Source: Paracentrotus lividus
Taxonomy: Eukaryota; Echinodermata; Echinoidea; Camarodonta; Echinidae
Assembly (NCBI GenBank): GCA_940671915.1
Contig: CALNVZ010002974.1
Location: 24,216,009-24,280,008 of the forward strand
DNA length: 64,000 bases
Direction of reading: 5' to 3'
The position numbers and the translations under genes were made by a program. This document shows positions 1 to 12,100 of the stretch, one piece after another. The stretch's first letter is position 1. Each line of letters opens with the position of its first letter. The notes beneath the pieces were generated by a model. The model saw only the letters and a program-made list of their open reading frames with translations. It had not been told where the DNA came from and made no database searches.

Positions 1-1069
1 CCTGGGCTATGGTGATGCAGACATAGAGAGTATGAGTCACCTCGTGTCCATCCATTCACAAGCTGAGCATGATTTCGTGACAACTCTCTTGGAATCTTCT
101 CGATATAAGGAGGTAAACATTTTCTCTAATTCAATAATTTCTTGCATCGTTTGAACTTAAATGCATGTTATTGTCGATATTCGCGGGACCAATCAGAGCA
201 AAATTTGTGACATAATTTCCTTTAGGATATTAAGGATAATTTTATAATGCGTATTATATTTATCCTTGTACAGTGCGTATCGGGGGTAAAAAAAAAAATC
301 CGTTTTTGGAGGGGCCATATTCCAAGCTCATCTATTTTGACTATTCATGTCTATTTTATTGGTACCCTCTCACCTTTCTTATGGTACCTTTCTTGAATCA
401 TAAATGTAATTCATAATAGAATAAATTTCAAATGAAAGTGACAGGTACAAAATCCATTTTATACAAGATTTTAAGCAAGATTAAAACTCAAAACAACAAA
501 TGGATTTAGTACCTGCCATCTTTCATTGCAATTTACTCGATTATGCTTTACATTTTTTATCAACAAAAAGTAACATTGGAAAGGTGACGATTCCAATCCC
601 AACCAGGGTAACAGAAAAACAATAGGGGCCTATGTATTTCTGATTATTACAAGTATGCAGATGTATTGATCATGTTGTTTTGTACAATTGTTAAGCGCAA
701 TTAGGCTTATATAAAGAAATAATTTACATTCCATTAGGCCTATGAGTTGAAAAAATAATGATTTATTTTTATGTTGACTATTATTACCATCTATTATCAT
801 AATTTTATACTCTAAAATCTCAACATCATTTTCAAATCCAGGAAGGTCGGCCCTGGGTATGGATTGGTCTTCACGACACCACCTCCGAGGCTGAATTCGA
901 ATGGAGCGATGGAACTCCGTTAGATTTCTTACCGTGGGCGCCGGATCAACCCGATGATAGTGGTTCGAGAGAGGATTGTGGTCACATAACATCCGACAAC
1001 AAGTGGAATGATTTGCCCTGTGACAGAAGTGACATCCACTACATCATATGCAAATTGCCAATTTGGTAG
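1..1069 (+). CDS. C-type lectin domain protein, 3' two exons (partial)
   Basis: Two exons are visible: 2-112 (donor gtaaac at 113) and 842-1069 (acceptor AG at 840-841, stop TAG 1067-1069), both joined in phase 0. The first begins inside the domain (LGYGDADIESMSHLVSIHS), which matches the alpha-helix and strand part of a CTLD. The second reads EGRPWVWIGLHDT, then WSDGTPLDF, QPDD, EDCGHI, KWNDLPCD and YIICKLPIW-stop. These are the WIGL core, the QPD calcium/sugar triplet, the WND motif and the conserved cysteines of a long-form CTLD. In the family QPD favours galactose-type ligands and EPN mannose-type. The protein ends a few residues after the last cysteine, so there is no C-terminal membrane segment. 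Signal peptide and any upstream domains lie outside the window. Function beyond carbohydrate binding is not shown; it could be a secreted immune lectin. The domain call is firm. Confidence 0.88.
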
Positions 1070-4013
1070 AAACTTAATCTCTTTAGCTGGAGAATCTTGT
1101 AAATACCAAAGTGGTAAAACTACCGCTGAACAAGAGGTAATCTGAAGGAACGTTTCACCACTATAAAAGCTAACTAAAATTATATTTATACATGTACACA
1201 TATACATGGTACTAAATTGTCCAAGATAATGAAAGCCAAACTTCATGCCAACTTTGAGAAGAATTGTTATTGTTTTGAAAATGTAATTTAGTACCCTTAA
1301 GTGCTTAGCACCATAGCAATAGTACAAATGAAAACTATACTGATAATTATGCTATCCATTACAAAAAGGTTTGAGACTATGAAAGAACCGTTCTGATTGG
1401 TTACTGGTCAGTCTTTTAAACAAAAAGCACATGCAACAATGATTTTGATTGGCAACTGTCACTTTGCAATTGATTGCAAACCTTTGTGTTATGGAGCCCG
1501 GGACCTGTAGTTTATGCATGATAAAGACAAAAGTCACACTACAACAATACGATAGTGAGTCTGGGACATTACATTGTTAAAGTTTTCTCATTGATATTAT
1601 AGCTTTATTATAGTGCTAACGACTAGCCACTTCTGCAGCATTAAATATCCTTTATGAATACAAAAATAATGACTTGCAAAAGGCTAATCAGCATACATGT
1701 AGCTAGCTACATGAGAATAAGGGCAGATGTGCGGTTGTTCATTGACTTTTTTTGTTTTTAACTAACATAAGTTCATGAAATCCCACTGATTTATGTTACT
1801 GAGGCAAATAACAAGACAACATGAGTTAAAAATGACTACCAACTTAACAATAGGACTGTTTTTATTTCCTGTAGAGGTTTTATACATCGTTACCCTATTT
1901 CAAATTATGTACTCACATTTACGGTTTTAAATTATTATATTCCGGCACTGTATTGTTGTGTGCAGTTTTTAAAACTGTCTGTCAGAATCATGTGTAAGCT
2001 GAATTATATTGGGTTCAAAAATAATTTTTTGTAATTGTATCTGATTTTTTTTTTTTATAGTGTTCTATACATTTTGAAATTGACATGTAAATATTGTGAT
2101 TTCATCGATCAATAAAATATTAAAAAATAATAAATAAATATATAAATATATCCAACCTTTAAAAGAGAAAAGAAGAAGACAAGACAACACAGAAAAAGTA
2201 CCATTTGTATCTAAATAATTGCACTTTATTGATACTTTGAATAATTGAGTACCGGGAAGTACAATAATAAACATTTCTCTATCAAATAATTGATAAGATC
2301 TACTGAATATAAGTAATAAAATAGTTAAATAACGTCTCAGATACATGTTATTGTATGCAGTCTATAGTTAACTATAAATATTTCATCACAGAACACCAAT
2401 TTCACATGAAAGTTACGAATTCTCACAATTTATGTTATACAAAACGAAGAATACGAAGTACCGGCCACAGATCCAGAGATAGGGTGGTTGGAGGACCCTC
2501 TAACTCAAAATTTTTGAAAAATGCCGAAAATTGGGAATTTTGGGACCCCTCAACCCTGAAAAAAAATTGTTAAAAATTAAAATACACAAATCTGAAGAAA
2601 AAAAAATTGATAATTGACTGAACCAACTGAATCAACTTACCCTGTGGCTGTTAATTGAAAAGATGTGATACATTTGACATCCTAAGGTCAGAAAAATCTT
2701 CAAATTTAAAGGTCTGTGTGTATACATTATTAAATAAACCCACCTATTGTATGACTTAAAATCTGCACAAACATGTATACATTTTCTTTTAATTCAGTTG
2801 AAGTTATATTTACAAATACTCAAAACGAGATGCCGATTTTATTTCATCGTTCAGATTAACCAACATTACTTAGATGTCTTTGAAGTAGAGCTAGCATGGT
2901 GGATACTAATACTGTGACAAGGTTTGCGATTCACAATGTGGTTAGTCAGTAGAAGAGAACAAGGTGGTTCGCGAACCACGAGTTCTCGCCTGATTTCACT
3001 ATCATAAAAACAGGAATATGACCTTTTCACCCAAAGATGCCTTTGATGTAACATTTGTAGGTATCATATATGTGACAATACCTAATTAACATTTATTCGA
3101 AGTTTAAACAACATTTATGCAAAAATAAAGAAAGTTAATAAAGACAAGTTTAAAGAAAAGTCGACCTTTAAGTTGACCGTTTGACCGTTATATGAACTTT
3201 GATCTCATCATCCTCATAAACAGACATGTGGTATCACCCAAGAATCATTTTTACCAAGTGTGAACACAATTGATAGGGAAATAAAGAAACAAAAAGTTTA
3301 AGAAAAGTTGACCTTTAAGTTGACCTAGGTTGACTAGGTCTTGGCCGAACTTCGTTCAGGCGAGACAAAAAGCTTATGCTTCCTCGACTTTCACCTTCTC
3401 ATCTGGTTCACAGTTCAGGACTCAATCAAGAAAGAATACTTCTAATTCAATTCTCTACTCTCTATCTTGCCTATCAATTTTCTACTTTCTGTAACTCTCC
3501 ATTTTCTTCTACTCTCTTGAACAGTCCTTTACAGTCCTTTTCAGGAATAACCATGTAGGATGCAACGCAAACCTCGTCACCGTATTACTTATAATTATAT
3601 TTAATTTTAGAACGACTTTCGATAAAAAAAAATAATAAATTGCTGTTTTTGTTAATGAAAATAACTTTAAATTTTTATTTGATACACAAAATATCTGAAA
3701 AGATTAATTGACAAAAGTATTTTTTTTTAAATACATGCTATTGAAAATTTCAATACATTATCCTCTATTCGTAACTACATGTATAAACTTTACAATTCAA
3801 AAGAAATGTATTGCTAAACCATCATTTATGTTTAAAAAAAACTACCTGTATCAATGATAGGAAAATATTGATATTCAAATATAAACAATTCTAATTAGTC
3901 ATAAAACATATAATTACGAATGCATATATTGGAGTTATGAAAAAAATCCAAGTTACAGGACCGATGATCATACGGATTATACTCATACACACAGTGATCA
4001 TAACAAACACATA
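1070..4013. other. intergenic, lectin 3' side, no gene seen
   Basis: AT-rich DNA between the lectin stop and a mariner-like element. Roughly 1360-1510 resembles a segment at 46790-47000 (GCAATTGATxGCAAxCCTTTGTGTTATGG in pieces), so it is probably a small dispersed repeat. About 2980-3370 contains two spaced copies of an AAGAAAAGTyGACCTTTAAGTTGACC-like block (in pieces near 3153 and 3302) and looks like a decayed relative of the array at 48.2-49.7 kb. Short open frames here have no recognisable product. Confidence 0.5.
2964..2979. repeat. perfect 16-bp palindrome
   Basis: GTGGTTCGCGAACCAC is its own reverse complement. It sits at the start of a decayed repeat region and is the only perfect palindrome of this length I noticed in the surrounding 3 kb. 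It may be a terminal hairpin remnant of a transposon. Confidence 0.6.
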
Positions 4014-4529
4014 CAGTCCACTCCTGTCATAACGATGTAACTAGCCAAAAATTTGTTATAACAAACTCTCGTTTATATTAAACCCATGGTTACAAAGACA
4101 TATGAGCACACATTCAAAAATAGTTCTTGGAAATTGCCTTATATGATAATGTATAGAATCTCATACATGATCTGTGCTCGTTTTTATCCATTTGGTGTAC
4201 TAGCAGATGGTCTATTCACTGATTGTCTAATACATAACACATCAGCCAATCAGGTCTATTTGCTGTTTGGTCTAATTATCCTTTGTTCTAATACAATTGA
4301 TGCTTGTTTGAATTTTACAAGCAATGTTTGTCACACTTTTAAAGGCCAAGGATCCCGTATACATGTCCAGTCTAAACCCATTATAATGAGTATTTAAATA
4401 CAATATTTATTTTTTTTTAACAAGGCAGTTCACCCAGTCCTAATAAAAAAAATAAAAAAATAAAAAATAAAGAATGTATCTTTCTATCTACATATGTGTC
4501 TCTGTGTTCATTAGACATTCCACTTTGTA

Positions 4530-5823
4530 GAAGTTGTGTGGTCAAGTGGATAAGTCAACAGACTGACAATCACAAGGTACGCGGTTCAAATCCCGTCCAT
4601 TCCTCTAGCATCCTTCAGCAAGACGTCCATCTGCAAATTTGCTGTACTCGACCCAAGTGAGGTGAATGGGTACCGGGAGGAAGCTATTCCATGAATGCTA
4701 TGAGCACCTTTCGGGGTAGCCTAGCTAAACCGGGTAATAATTAGTTCTAACACTATAAGTAGGGATGTCCACTAAAATTTTAAGTTATTTTTAAGTTGTT
4801 TTTGCTAGGTTTATTTGATAGAGCATTTTAAAAGAAACATTTTGGTACTTGAATTATCACAATTGGATGTTCCGTTTCAAAGATATGACCCAAAGAGTGT
4901 CTCAGATTACCAATGAGCTGCTAGAACACTTTTACAAATTTCAGACAAAGCCAGAAAATGCAATAAAGCTCAGGTTTATGGTTCTTTTTTCTTTGATTTT
5001 TTAAACCAAATCATACCAAACATTTTCTATGTGTGTATCAACATGAAATGAGATTATAGTAACACAATTGAGTAGATTATACAAAGATACAGTTTATGGC
5101 AGTACAAAACTGATGGTTTGACATGTATGTTACCGTATGTGATCCAATATGACCACCGTGGAAAAATACTCCATAGGGCATGTTTCAATAGAAACACCCT
5201 AGACAATGGGCTATTTCATGGTGGTGTGGCTCAGAGCTGAGTGTTAGACAGGGTAGAGTCATTTTAAAACTTAAATGGCCAGTGGTAAACAGTGTTCTTT
5301 GTTTTTCACCCCAATACATTTTTTGTTCAAAAATAGTGAAATTTTATAAATATCTACTTCTCCTTATCTGAATCTATTCCAATCATGAGAAATTTCAGTC
5401 ATAACACACATCACACAGAAGCATCACTTTGAACACGCTGTAATTTATTTTATATCAATTTTTCCAACAGGAGAAGTTGATCCTCTGCTGAGGTATTTTC
5501 TAAGGAAGAAACTGACCAATTAGGAATAAAAATGATTGATATTTACCACTGGCCAAACGACAATTTCGAAAGCTGTTTTTTATTGAAAATTTTGCTGTTT
5601 CTCTGCCTGTGTATTATTGAGTAGGGAGTGCATGGGTCATTGTTTGCATTGTAAATGCATGGGTGACTACATCCATACAGTGAAGTGGAAACCGTTCTAG
5701 TGGCTTTTTGCTCTTGTTTGGCCATCCCTACTATAAGCGCTTAGAAACACCAAGGTAGATATACATTGTACATGTTTGTATTAAGCGCTATATAAATGTA
5801 ACTATTATTATTATATTATTACA
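4530..5823 (+). mobile_element. tRNA-derived SINE, split by a later insertion
   Basis: An RNA polymerase III promoter is readable: an A-box-like TGTGGTCAAGTGG at 4537-4549 and a B box GGTTCAAATCC at 4583-4593. A non-tRNA body follows, then after the interruption the tail TTAAGCGCTATATAAATG and (ATT)n. The tail core GCGCTATATAAAT (5784 onward) is identical to the 3' tail of the LINE ending near 21326. This is the usual sign that a SINE borrows the retrotransposition machinery of a partner LINE. Exact 5' start is uncertain by about 10 bp. It is not a tRNA gene: no acceptor-stem pairing was found. Confidence 0.75.
4760..5730. mobile_element. hAT-like non-autonomous DNA transposon inside the SINE
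   Basis: Terminal inverted repeats TAGGGATGTCCA (left) and, reading inward from the right, TAGGGATGGCCA. A direct repeat CTATAAG flanks the element (4753-4759 and 5731-5737) and lies within SINE sequence that resumes exactly after the second copy, so the target duplication and the empty-site structure agree. The hAT assignment rests on the TAGGG-type ends and 7-8 bp duplication; no transposase is encoded in the 971 bp. Confidence 0.7.
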
Positions 5824-5954
5824 TGTACTGAGATTTCATTATAACAAGGCAAGTGGCTTGGTCACAAACTCCCTATTTAACGGGAGCGGACTGTATATGG
5901 ACAAACAATTAAATTGAGGATTGCCCCAGCCTACAACTCATGGGAGACAGCTAA

Positions 5955-5960
5955 TTTAAT
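5955..5960 (-). promoter_or_regulatory. candidate poly(A) signal for SLC22A18
   Basis: ATTAAA on the minus strand about 165 nt past the SLC22A18 stop. It is the nearest signal-like hexamer, but such motifs are frequent in AT-rich DNA. Confidence 0.3.
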
Positions 5961-6124
5961 CGGTTAATTTGAACACAAAAGAACAGACACCGGTATAAAG
6001 AATTAAATTATATACACTGCGACATGTATTCCGCCAACTTCAAGATTTGAATATGATTTAAGTGATATAATACTTAAATAATACGACACAATTACATATG
6101 ACATTAACAGAGTAAAAGATGCTC

Positions 6125-9100
6125 TTAATACTTAATGAGAACTAAGAGCAGTACAGCATTTATGATTCCTCCTGCAACACCTAGTGATGGAAAGCCCAAG
6201 TTGGTAAGGAGTTCAGCACCAATAATTGGGGCGAAGGTACCTAGCAGAGACGTCCCAGCATGGGTCAGGCCAAGGATGGTGCCTGGAATATCAAGGAGAA
6301 AATTTAGAGATGTTGATCAAGTACACATACCATAAGCCATTTTTTTTTTTTTGCGATTTTAGACGTGTTGGGAAAATTTGCAAAGGTTTAAGGGGGCAAA
6401 GTGGTAATAGCCCTTCCCCCCAAAAAAAAATTAATAAAAAAAAAAAAAAATTTGTTTTTTTTTTTTGCCTGACAAATAAAATAATAGCCTTGAGAGGAAG
6501 GATTTAGGGTGGATAATTGTGAATTATCATAATGTCTTTCTGTGTGTGAGGAGATGAAAATAACATGAATATTAGGATATTTTCATGTGAATTTAAAAAG
6601 GAATAAAAGAAGGAATCTGGCCAAAGTCCATGGCCAGTTGATAAGAGAAGTCTGGTTAAATGATGGCCGCATAAGCGAGGTCAGACTGTATCTTTAATAT
6701 CATGAAGACATACCCGATTCTGAAGCCGGTACTGATTTGGTGAGGACACTGGTAATGACAGTATTTGTGATACAGTTTCCACAGGTCATTGGAAGGAGCA
6801 CAGCTGCTAGCTGCCATACATCTTGAACAAGACACTGAAAAAAAGTGGAATTCCTATTTAATTATCAATGAATCTGAAACCTCATACAGTCTACTCCCAC
6901 TATACTGAAATGGTTGGAACCTAGGCAATTAGTTTTAACGGAATCTTGTGAACAAATATTCGCATATTTGTGCATGTTTGAAGTTTGGACAGGTAGAACT
7001 GCCTCATTACCGCACAAATTTTGTTGCATCTGTGCTCGTTATAACAAGAGTGCACTGTATTTCAGCAACAACAAAAATCTCTATATCGACATATGAATAA
7101 TTTGCCGATACAAGCAAGCTAAAAACTGCCAAGAATCAAAAACATTCCCTCATACATGTATAAGTGTTTACATTTGGAACCAATCACCTCTCCCCATCCC
7201 CCCCCCCCTAAAAAATAAAAATAAATAAAAAATCTGAAACCTCAAAAGATAAACAAGCATTCTAGACCATTAAAAGAGATTTTAGAAAAATAAATTACAA
7301 AAAACACCCCAAAATACAAGAGATATTCAAAGAGATACACAAAATAAAGGTCAACATCTAAACATAATGATAAATTCATCACTGTGCACAATACATTTTA
7401 TGATGGTCCTTCAATAGTTCTATTTCCAAAACTGCTTTTAACTTTATAAACAACTATAATTAATATATGAAATTCAGTATTTTCAAGTCTGCATTTACAG
7501 AAGAAATATTTGTGATTGATATATTGAATTTAGTATACAAGAATGGATCTCTAACCATACTGAATAAAGCCAAATTTAACTATGTAATCCCCCTCTACTA
7601 AAAATCTCACTTCCCAAATTATGATAATTATACAACTTAATTCTCACCATGGACATATAACTCGCTGCAAGTATAACTGCACTGACCCTGAGTAGCTTCA
7701 TTTCACTGTATTTCTTTGTGAGTCGTCCAATCACCATGCCTTGCACGACCTGCACCAAGGAAAAGAAGAAAAGAAATATAGTACATTCCATAAGGGGGAA
7801 TGATATTTGATGAATTTGTAAGTATGCCATTGCCCCGTTTTACTTATTTTGCATAATTATTTGTCATGTACGAATAATATGGTTATGGTCAGTCAATAAT
7901 CAATTATTTATATTAGATCAGTTATCTGGATCTCCATTTATGAGAAAAATAAGTATACTATTGATTATTGATTTTAAAAAAAATGCTTACACCTTAATTG
8001 TAAATTTGACTGCAATTTATCCTTATGGCTATGAATTTTTTAATATTTTTTTTTATTTAATTCAATACATATATACAGTGGAAACTTGTTATAACGAGAT
8101 CTGATATTACAAGTTTCCTGATATAACGGGGTAATTTCTACTGGTCTCAGCTCTTTGTATTCTTTTATTCTTTTATCCTGATATTACGAGATTCCTGATA
8201 TAACAAGGTAACTTCTATGGTACATAGACCTGGTTATAACCAGTTTCCATTGTATATGTACTCCAATAAGATACTTACAATACTGATAAGGCCCATAAAC
8301 GAGAGGAAATAACCGTTCTCAGCAGCAGTAAGCCCAAACTTTTCAATCACAATGAGAGCAAACATAGAATTAAAGATGGCCGACGGTAAACCAGCCAGAA
8401 GATTGACGCTAAGAAAGAATGCTGCACCAGGTGAAGAACGCATCAGGTGAGTGAAATTCTTTATGTCGAAGAAGCTACTTGAAGACTTATCTGGGTAGGA
8501 TTTTAGAAAGGAAAAAAAAAATGAAAGTTAAGAAAAAGGAAATAATAAATAATAATATGATAAGGGAGCATCTGGGGCAATTTCCTCTGGTAATCAACTG
8601 GCAATTGAAATCTATCGGTAAAAGGCTGTTGATATTTCTTTCTCTTATTAAATCCCATTTATGCATTAAAGTTCCTTTTAGAGCTCTGGAAAAATAATAA
8701 ACAGTGTCATTGCAAGGAATGACACCTTTACCCTGGCAATCCCACCCCCCCCCTCCCTTGTGGTACAGCCATACACAGATACTCGGTTTCTAATTTCTAA
8801 GGAAAATGGGTGATTTTAGAGAATTCTGTTGGGGATTTTTTTTTTTATTAACTCATTGAGGAAAAAGATCTTTCAGCTTTTCCCCCTGAAATATTCCTAA
8901 TTGGGGGTAGTTTCAAATCTTTCCGGAAGAATCCTGGAATAGGGTCCTAAATATGGTCTAAAAATTTGTCATAGGGGGGTAATTCTGCTGGCTTTCCCAA
9001 AACACTTGTGATAGGGGGTAATTTGATGGTTTCTCTTCCAAACCCTATTGTAGGCCTTGGGGGTCAAAATCTAGAACCATTTCCATCCCTAAATTTAAGG

Positions 9101-12100
9101 GGTAACTGTAAAAATCCGGAACAAGCATATTTGTATGGTTGACCACCCGAGTGGAGGGGGGGGGGGGGGGCAAATGTTGTATGTTATCTTTTTTATTATT
9201 TTCTCTTACAAATTAAAAAAAAAACAATAATAACCTTTAGCTGTTGAAGATTGTTCAGGTTTTGTATTGCTGGGTATAAAGAGTGCCACCAATGCCAGAC
9301 TAATACAAGATCCAACACAAGCTACTGCTGCTGCTGATTGTTCACTGTATGAATAAATAATATTACAAGAAAATCAAATTATGTACCAAGATTAAAAGTA
9401 TGCATTTCTGTTTTTAATCAAAAAAGTATTTGGGTGCTCGAAACACTTGTATTGATACATAGAGGAGCTTACAAACTTGTTTTCTTTTATGAATATAGAC
9501 TTACAAGATCACAATAATACTAATATGAGATTTGCACGGTACCAAATTCAATTCAAACAAAATTCTCAAGGGGAATTTATTTCCTTAAAAACCCAAGGTT
9601 CTTACCTCATTATGACAGTGATCCAACCTCCGATTAAAGGACCCACCACTATGCCAATAGAATAGCACATGCTGACTCTTCCCAAAGCCTCTGTTCGTCC
9701 TGTATCGTCTGATAGATCAGATATTACCATCTGAGTTCCTACAGATGTGATTTAAAGAATTATACAACCAAGATTGTCTTTTTTCTGAATAAATGCATTA
9801 TGTGTCATTGAAGGATGACTTTTAAAATCAGTAAAGAAGGATTGGTTTGAAGAAGAGGAGTTCTGCTTGCTGTATGCTACTGTATGAGGCAAAAATATGC
9901 ATCACAAAAACATGAAAGACAACAGATCTAAGAAAAAGATCAAACAAGGGCAAATACAAGACATTATTAAGTGAGATTTACTCTGAATTGCATGTAGATG
10001 CAAGAGGAATCATTGACTTCAGGTTTTGCCACTTTTGCACTTTCTTGGTAGGACTTCAATTTGTTAAACTACAGCCAACATGTACAAAATGTACAAGAAC
10101 ATTTGACGACCTTTATAAATAATGACATAACACTGCTAAATGATAAATTATTATAGATCTGCTGTTAATGCCTTCTTATTTTATCAATATCTATTCCATT
10201 CTAATTTTTTTTTTTATTATTATTATTCATGAGAATCAGATTATTGAATTAACCAAAGGTTTTGGCCTCGAAATGTCCCTTTCATCAACGAGCTTGGGTG
10301 ATCGGGGAAGGGAGATAACTTGACATAGTAGGCCTACTTGATATTAAAATTTAGAAGCAACTTACCTTGGAAAGCATGTAAAAACAAAGACGGAATTCTT
10401 GAGATGAATATCATGAAGGCAGTGTTTGCTAGGCCCAGTGTACCATACATAGTAGCAGCTGAGGCATAAGCCAGACCAAGCGCTGCGCGGCCACCGTAGA
10501 TATCCCCAAATCTACCGTAAATTGGACCTCCAATGAGCATTACAGCTGAATAAAATGTTTGGAGGTAGCCAAAGGTCACCATATCCATGTCATATTTCTT
10601 GGTCAGGTACTGGAAGGTAGAAAGAATGAAATACATGTACTAATCTGTAACATAGTACGCATATATGTATACATAACTCGACACAAGGCACCATGGCCTT
10701 TGCATGGGGTAATAAGTGGCATTAAAAGACTAACTTGTCTTTTTCTTAGGATTGTGCCAGTATCATCAGCAAATTAAACCACTCATAATAGGACTACATG
10801 GGTGTACATTTTGCTCTTTGTCTTTTTTCCAAGGATTTCGTAATTGTCAAAATACATGTATATTGTACGGTATTTCAGCCATTCCGTGTAACTCGACGCC
10901 CATTGCTTAAAATTTCAAATATAACCAATGAAAAAAATATAGTACTTTTTGGCTAGGTACATATTCAAATGGTATAAATCTGAATTTTCATCACCTTTTA
11001 TCTTCAAACAACCGAGTTACACCAACTCAAAGAGACAACGAATTTGCTCCAAAAATTATGTTTTTTGGTAATGATTTTAATAATGCTATTTAAAGCATGT
11101 TCCATAGTGAGTAGATTCATAAATTTTGATTATTCTGTTTTACTTTATACCCATCTTGTCATATCACATTGTTTCCTGCATTTATGTGAACCAAGCTTGA
11201 CAATATTTCAAATTGAAAACACCCTCGAAATGTGTCATGCGAGTCACAAAAATATATCCATATTTTAGTTCACTTAAAAAGTAGTAGAGTGTATGATTTG
11301 TAGTTGATAAAAAGTAAGGAGCTGAGGGTCCTCAATCATACCACCAAAGAATATTTTCAAGTGGAGACCCCTTCATTATGAAAAAAACACCATGCTTCCT
11401 GCCCTAAAGCACTTCACGCGAGTCAGGTTTCTTAGGGTACTGTCATGCCAGTCACATTTTACAAAACAAGCAAAGTTTGGTAAAATAAAGATATTGATTA
11501 GGATTTTGTTGAAAAGAAATAAAATCTGCCTTCAAATAAGTCTTTTAAAGTGTTCTGATTATCAAATTGAAGATAACAATTGGGTTTTTTGGCCAATAAT
11601 GAGAAATAATAGGTAAATTTTACATTGAAATTTTGGCGAAAATGAGAAAAATGGGATGGATTTCAACCCCCTAAGATAGCTGCCATGGAGTCATCAAATC
11701 TTAATTTTGGCATCCTGGTAGGACATATAATGAAATATAATCCTTCAAAGTTTCATACCTTTATCTTAGATATTTTCTGAGTTATCAAAATTTATAATCA
11801 TAGGTTTTCATATTTGTTTTCTGTTGCTACAATACACAAGTCAATGGGAAAATCACCATTTTGCATTGCATGTTTCAAGTCCTCCAAACCTATCTTGAAT
11901 GAAATAATTCATTTGTTTTAAGTTGTATGTGATACAACTGACTATGAATATTTTGTTTGGTTGAATTGTGGCTCATTCTACTATTATGTAATTATGATAA
12001 TTGTTTCAACTTTCAGTCCAAAATGACACCGGTCACCCGAGTCACACTTCTGTGTCACGCGAGTCACATTTTGAAATGACAATAGACTTAAAACGACTGG

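Larger units (their letters stand above)
4014..5893. mobile_element. mariner/Tc1-like non-autonomous element, host of nested insertions
   Basis: Ends are inverted: CAGTCCACTCCTGTCATAACG at the left (preceded by TA) and CGGGAGCGGACTG at the right (followed by TA). TA target duplication and CAGTCyACTCC-type ends recur in shorter elements at 6887, 24031 and 47919. The interior holds a SINE (about 4530-5823), itself split by a hAT-like element (4760-5730). No transposase frame is seen; the 103-residue frame at 4086-4397 is unrecognised. Confidence 0.55.

Noticed and set aside
4086-4397. 103-residue frame inside the mariner-like element as transposase
   Set aside because: No DDE/D signature or helix-turn-helix; cysteine- and aromatic-rich composition without family resemblance.
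4537-4610. tRNA gene
   Set aside because: A and B boxes are present but no acceptor or anticodon stem pairs, and SINE body and LINE-like tail follow.
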